DNA of 64,000 nt, taken from positions 209,786-273,785 of the forward strand of contig NZ_JAJCTH010000004.1 in NCBI RefSeq assembly GCF_020594515.1. The letters run 5' to 3'. The notes beneath the pieces are model-generated. The model was not told the origin of the DNA and ran no database searches. It saw nothing but the letters and a program-made list of their open reading frames with translations. Origin of the DNA: Rhodoferax sp. U2-2l (GTDB taxonomy: Bacteria > Pseudomonadota > Gammaproteobacteria > Burkholderiales > Burkholderiaceae_C). The position numbers were made by a program, and so were the translations under genes. Positions 61,739 through 64,000 of the stretch are shown here, in pieces; position 1 is the first letter of the stretch, and the number at the start of each line of letters is the position of its first letter.

Positions 61739-63403
61739 ATGACTACGACGAAAACAGCCACTGTAGATCGAGGTGCTTATCAGACTGCGTTGGACAAATT
61801 CGACGTCGCGATATGTGAAGCCATTGCGGTCAGCCAAGCGTCGGCCAATCGCATGGCTGCTCCGAACTTGGGCTGTGCAACTCAGGTGTTCGCACGAATG
61901 TGTAGCGCTGGGATGTCCTTAGTGCGTGTGGCCCCACTGTCGCGCTGGGTCCGCTCGGACTTCGAGAATTGGGACTTTGCTTCAGTGTCAGGCTACGCCT
62001 GCGGGCTCCTTGATGGTTTTCTCCTCTTTCGTTACCTAATTAAGTCTCCAAAGTCAGGGGCGGAATTGCAAGTCCGTATTGACGTGATGAACATCAATGA
62101 CTGCAGTCGCCGGATTGAATTGCATAACAACCTTGGTAGCTTGGCGGACGTGGCTCGCTTTGAGAAGCAAAGAAGTGAGATTCAAGATCGTCTGAAATCG
62201 AATGAACACTTCATCACCCTGCCGGATCTGCTGCAAATCCAATGCCTGAATGGCAGCGTCCTGATGATCGATGGCCGCGATGAAATTCTGGCCGCAGTGG
62301 GTTTCCCAAAGAGTCAGTTCGACGCAATGTATGGCTTATGGACTCAGCATTTGCATATTTTGCCAATGTCGTTCTATCGCATGGAGTCCAATGGTCGTGG
62401 TACCGGACTCGAAAATGAAGTAGACAGGTCTTACATCACCCAAACACTTGAAATCTGCGCGGCATTTCTTACGGATGCAACTGATTGCATGGTTGCGCAC
62501 TTTGCGGATGCCGCAGATTCACGCAAAGGACTTGAATCAAGATTTCAGCCTGGCCCCGTTCTGAACTGCCCCAAGCGCCTTACAGCACCTGAGGCAACGG
62601 AGCGTGATCGACCAGGTTACGTTAAGCGGTACATGATTGCTCTTGGAAAGCCAGGCATTACTCGTTGGCAGAATGACCCAGCCATTCGTAAGTTGGCCGA
62701 GGAGCGAAGCAGAAAATTGATCAACTCTCCTTGGGACACTGAACTTTTAGAAGTCGGCCAGTCCCGAGAATTTGCGTTCCTACGCGACTTTTGGAACCTG
62801 TTCCAGGAGTGCACTCAGTCATGCCTAACCCTGGATCTGGTGCGTGACCTTGCCAAAAGTTCCCTGGAGCAAATAGAGCCTAAGCGAAACATTGTTACCG
62901 TGACCTATTGGGTGGAGAGCTATCTAAACGAAGTCTATATTTTTCAGTGTCGATTGCTTGATCTCATCAAATTCATTCAGCGAAAGTACAAAAAGGACGC
63001 TGATTTCACTGAGTTTGTGAATGCCGTTGGTGACTCTTTAGCCGAGTTCGTGAAAGTGGCACTGGAATCTTTAGTCAACGATCGCGGTACACACGTTCAT
63101 CAGCGGCGTCATCGACAAGCCGATCCAGAATTGGCCAGACTGACACAGCTGGACGCAATGATCGACATCCTAGGGCACACAGACCTTAGTCTTGTGAGAG
63201 AGCAGTCCCGTAAAGATGCGACGATTTGGGTCACAACCCAACTTCGTCACTATTCTGACTTATCTTGGCACTTGCTCGACGAAGTGTGCCGTGGCTTTTC
63301 CGATGGAATTTTGCTAGAAAATGACAGGATAATTGTGCCGTCACATCTCAAGGATGATCCTGATGACCTGCTGAAAGGGCAAGAGCATATTACCTATCTG
63401 TAG
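61739..63403 (+). CDS. Unknown 554-residue protein in the defence island
   Basis: Not recognised. The N-terminal half is helical (ALDKFDVAICEAIAVSQASAN; then SGYACGLLDGFLLFRYLIKSP, about 81-101) and ends near residue 275. The C-terminal half is also helical, with TYWVESYLNEVYIFQCRLLDLIKFIQRKYKK (about 385-415) and the HTHVHQRRHRQ-like His/Arg cluster THVHQRRHRQADPE (about 443-456), a possible ligand or nucleic-acid site. No P-loop, nuclease motif or membrane segment is evident. The two halves may be a fusion of two families. It is AT-richer than the core genome and on the same strand as the Argonaute operon, 322 bp downstream. Confidence 0.65.
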   Translation: MTTTKTATVDRGAYQTALDKFDVAICEAIAVSQASANRMAAPNLGCATQVFARMCSAGMSLVRVAPLSRWVRSDFENWDFASVSGYACGLLDGFLLFRYLIKSPKSGAELQVRIDVMNINDCSRRIELHNNLGSLADVARFEKQRSEIQDRLKSNEHFITLPDLLQIQCLNGSVLMIDGRDEILAAVGFPKSQFDAMYGLWTQHLHILPMSFYRMESNGRGTGLENEVDRSYITQTLEICAAFLTDATDCMVAHFADAADSRKGLESRFQPGPVLNCPKRLTAPEATERDRPGYVKRYMIALGKPGITRWQNDPAIRKLAEERSRKLINSPWDTELLEVGQSREFAFLRDFWNLFQECTQSCLTLDLVRDLAKSSLEQIEPKRNIVTVTYWVESYLNEVYIFQCRLLDLIKFIQRKYKKDADFTEFVNAVGDSLAEFVKVALESLVNDRGTHVHQRRHRQADPELARLTQLDAMIDILGHTDLSLVREQSRKDATIWVTTQLRHYSDLSWHLLDEVCRGFSDGILLENDRIIVPSHLKDDPDDLLKGQEHITYL

Positions 63404-63587
63404 TTGTTTCATTCGATGTTCTGACTCCGAATTCCCATCATGCTCCATTGCCACGGCACGGACCATAACGACCCTAAGCAGAAGTCCGCTGACCTGAACT
63501 CGAAACCGAAAATCTGACAGTCAAATCTCTTGGTGCCGAGCAACGGCGCAACTCAGTCGGTCCGCGACTCGCTGCGACAATACAGTG

Positions 63588-63899
63588 ATGGCAAGGGACG
63601 ATTTTTCGGTCAGCATAAAGGATGCGCTCGCAAAGCGAGTCAACCTATGCTGCTCCAATCCTGGTTGTGGCAAGCCCACCTCTGGCCCGCACTCTGATCC
63701 CGGGCGAGCTCTCAATATCGGCGTGGCGGCACACATTACCGCAGCTGCCTCAGGCGGTCCTCGATTCGATGCGTCGCTGACACCAGAGGCGAGGGCATCT
63801 GCTGACAACGGCATTTGGCTGTGTCAAAGCTGCGGAAAGCTCGTAGATAACGATGCTGCGTCATTCACCGTCCGTATGCGGCTGGGCATCCCATATTGA
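63588..63899 (+). pseudogene. HNH endonuclease-like gene, probably frameshifted
   Basis: The 103-residue frame has a zinc/HNH-type layout: NLCCSNPGCGKPT, NIGVAAHITAAASGGPRFD, SADNGIWLCQSCGKLVDND. This is the N-terminal HNH module found on larger putative defence nucleases. It stops with TGA at 63897-63899, but near 63880 the +1 frame takes over as WASHIESMQMIRHRPHEG, resembling the W-x(5)-E helix that normally follows, and stays open to the window end. A one-base change around 63875-63882 therefore probably splits the gene. The ATG at 63588 is preceded by an in-frame GTG at 63585. Confidence 0.65.
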
Positions 63900-64000
63900 G
63901 TCGATGCAGATGATCAGGCATCGTCCCCACGAAGGAGATCGTGGAGATGATGAATCAAATATCGACAGTAGAGCGACCCCGGCGGCGCGAGTACAGCGCC

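Overview
The window looks like a near-origin chromosomal segment of a betaproteobacterium of the Comamonadaceae, most like Rhodoferax. The grounds are the mnmG-rsmG-parA-hydrolase-parB order with a cluster of parS sites, high-GC codon use, PPi-type phosphofructokinase, DUF4148 protein, a fructose PTS operon of beta/gamma-proteobacterial layout, and an RquA-type rhodoquinone biosynthesis gene, which is rare and known from Rhodoferax and Rhodospirillum. The genus is an inference; no rRNA or tRNA gene is present to fix it.

Layout. 0-4.4 kb (minus): heme exporter ccmABC (ccmC cut by the window start), rquA, a GST and a PPi-phosphofructokinase. 4.5-11.9 kb (plus): mnmG, rsmG, a LysE exporter, parA, a small hydrolase, parB and a membrane-anchored methyltransferase, with six parS-like sites between 6.0 and 8.8 kb. 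A diverged tandem copy of the rsmG tail carries an extra parS. 11.9-13.1 kb: universal stress protein and TerC. 13.2-19.1 kb: SorC-type regulator divergent from an aldolase/short-chain-dehydrogenase fusion, mtnK and mtnA, which together resemble a 5-deoxypentose/methylthioribose salvage route ('DHAP shunt'). 19.2-29.0 kb: TauE exporter, glutaredoxin-like protein, FAD-linked oxidase, a zinc-ribbon/TAXI-receptor pair, PduO-type adenosyltransferase and an RND efflux pair. 29.3-30.0 kb: a VapBC module between direct repeats. 30.2-32.5 kb: an AT-rich pilin glycosylation ligase plus pilA with a sigma-54 promoter. 32.7-38.9 kb: Sel1 protein, PQQ-type sugar dehydrogenase, katG, thioesterase, a nucleotidyltransferase/wHTH pair and an SSB-like OB-fold protein. 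39-45.5 kb: fruBKA with divergent fruR and two LacI-type operators. 45.6-50.5 kb: DsbB, AzoR, DUF4148, LysR, AraC and LysE genes.

50.6-64 kb is an accessory region rich in defence genes. It holds a Fic toxin with a convergent VbhA-like antitoxin and an upstream KAP NTPase, a nuclease-STAND NTPase-SEC-C protein, a divergent PD-(D/E)xK nuclease of unknown family, a complete SPARDA-type short Argonaute operon (DUF4365 nuclease-APAZ plus inactive MID-PIWI), an unknown 554-residue protein, and an HNH gene that appears frameshifted and runs off the window.

The most unusual non-coding signal is a family of four palindromic intergenic elements (near 7.65, 7.85, 16.6 and 29.1 kb). All share a 29-bp core but each has its own, unrelated pair of inverted arms of about 25-32 bp, as if the core had been placed in the loop of different hairpins.
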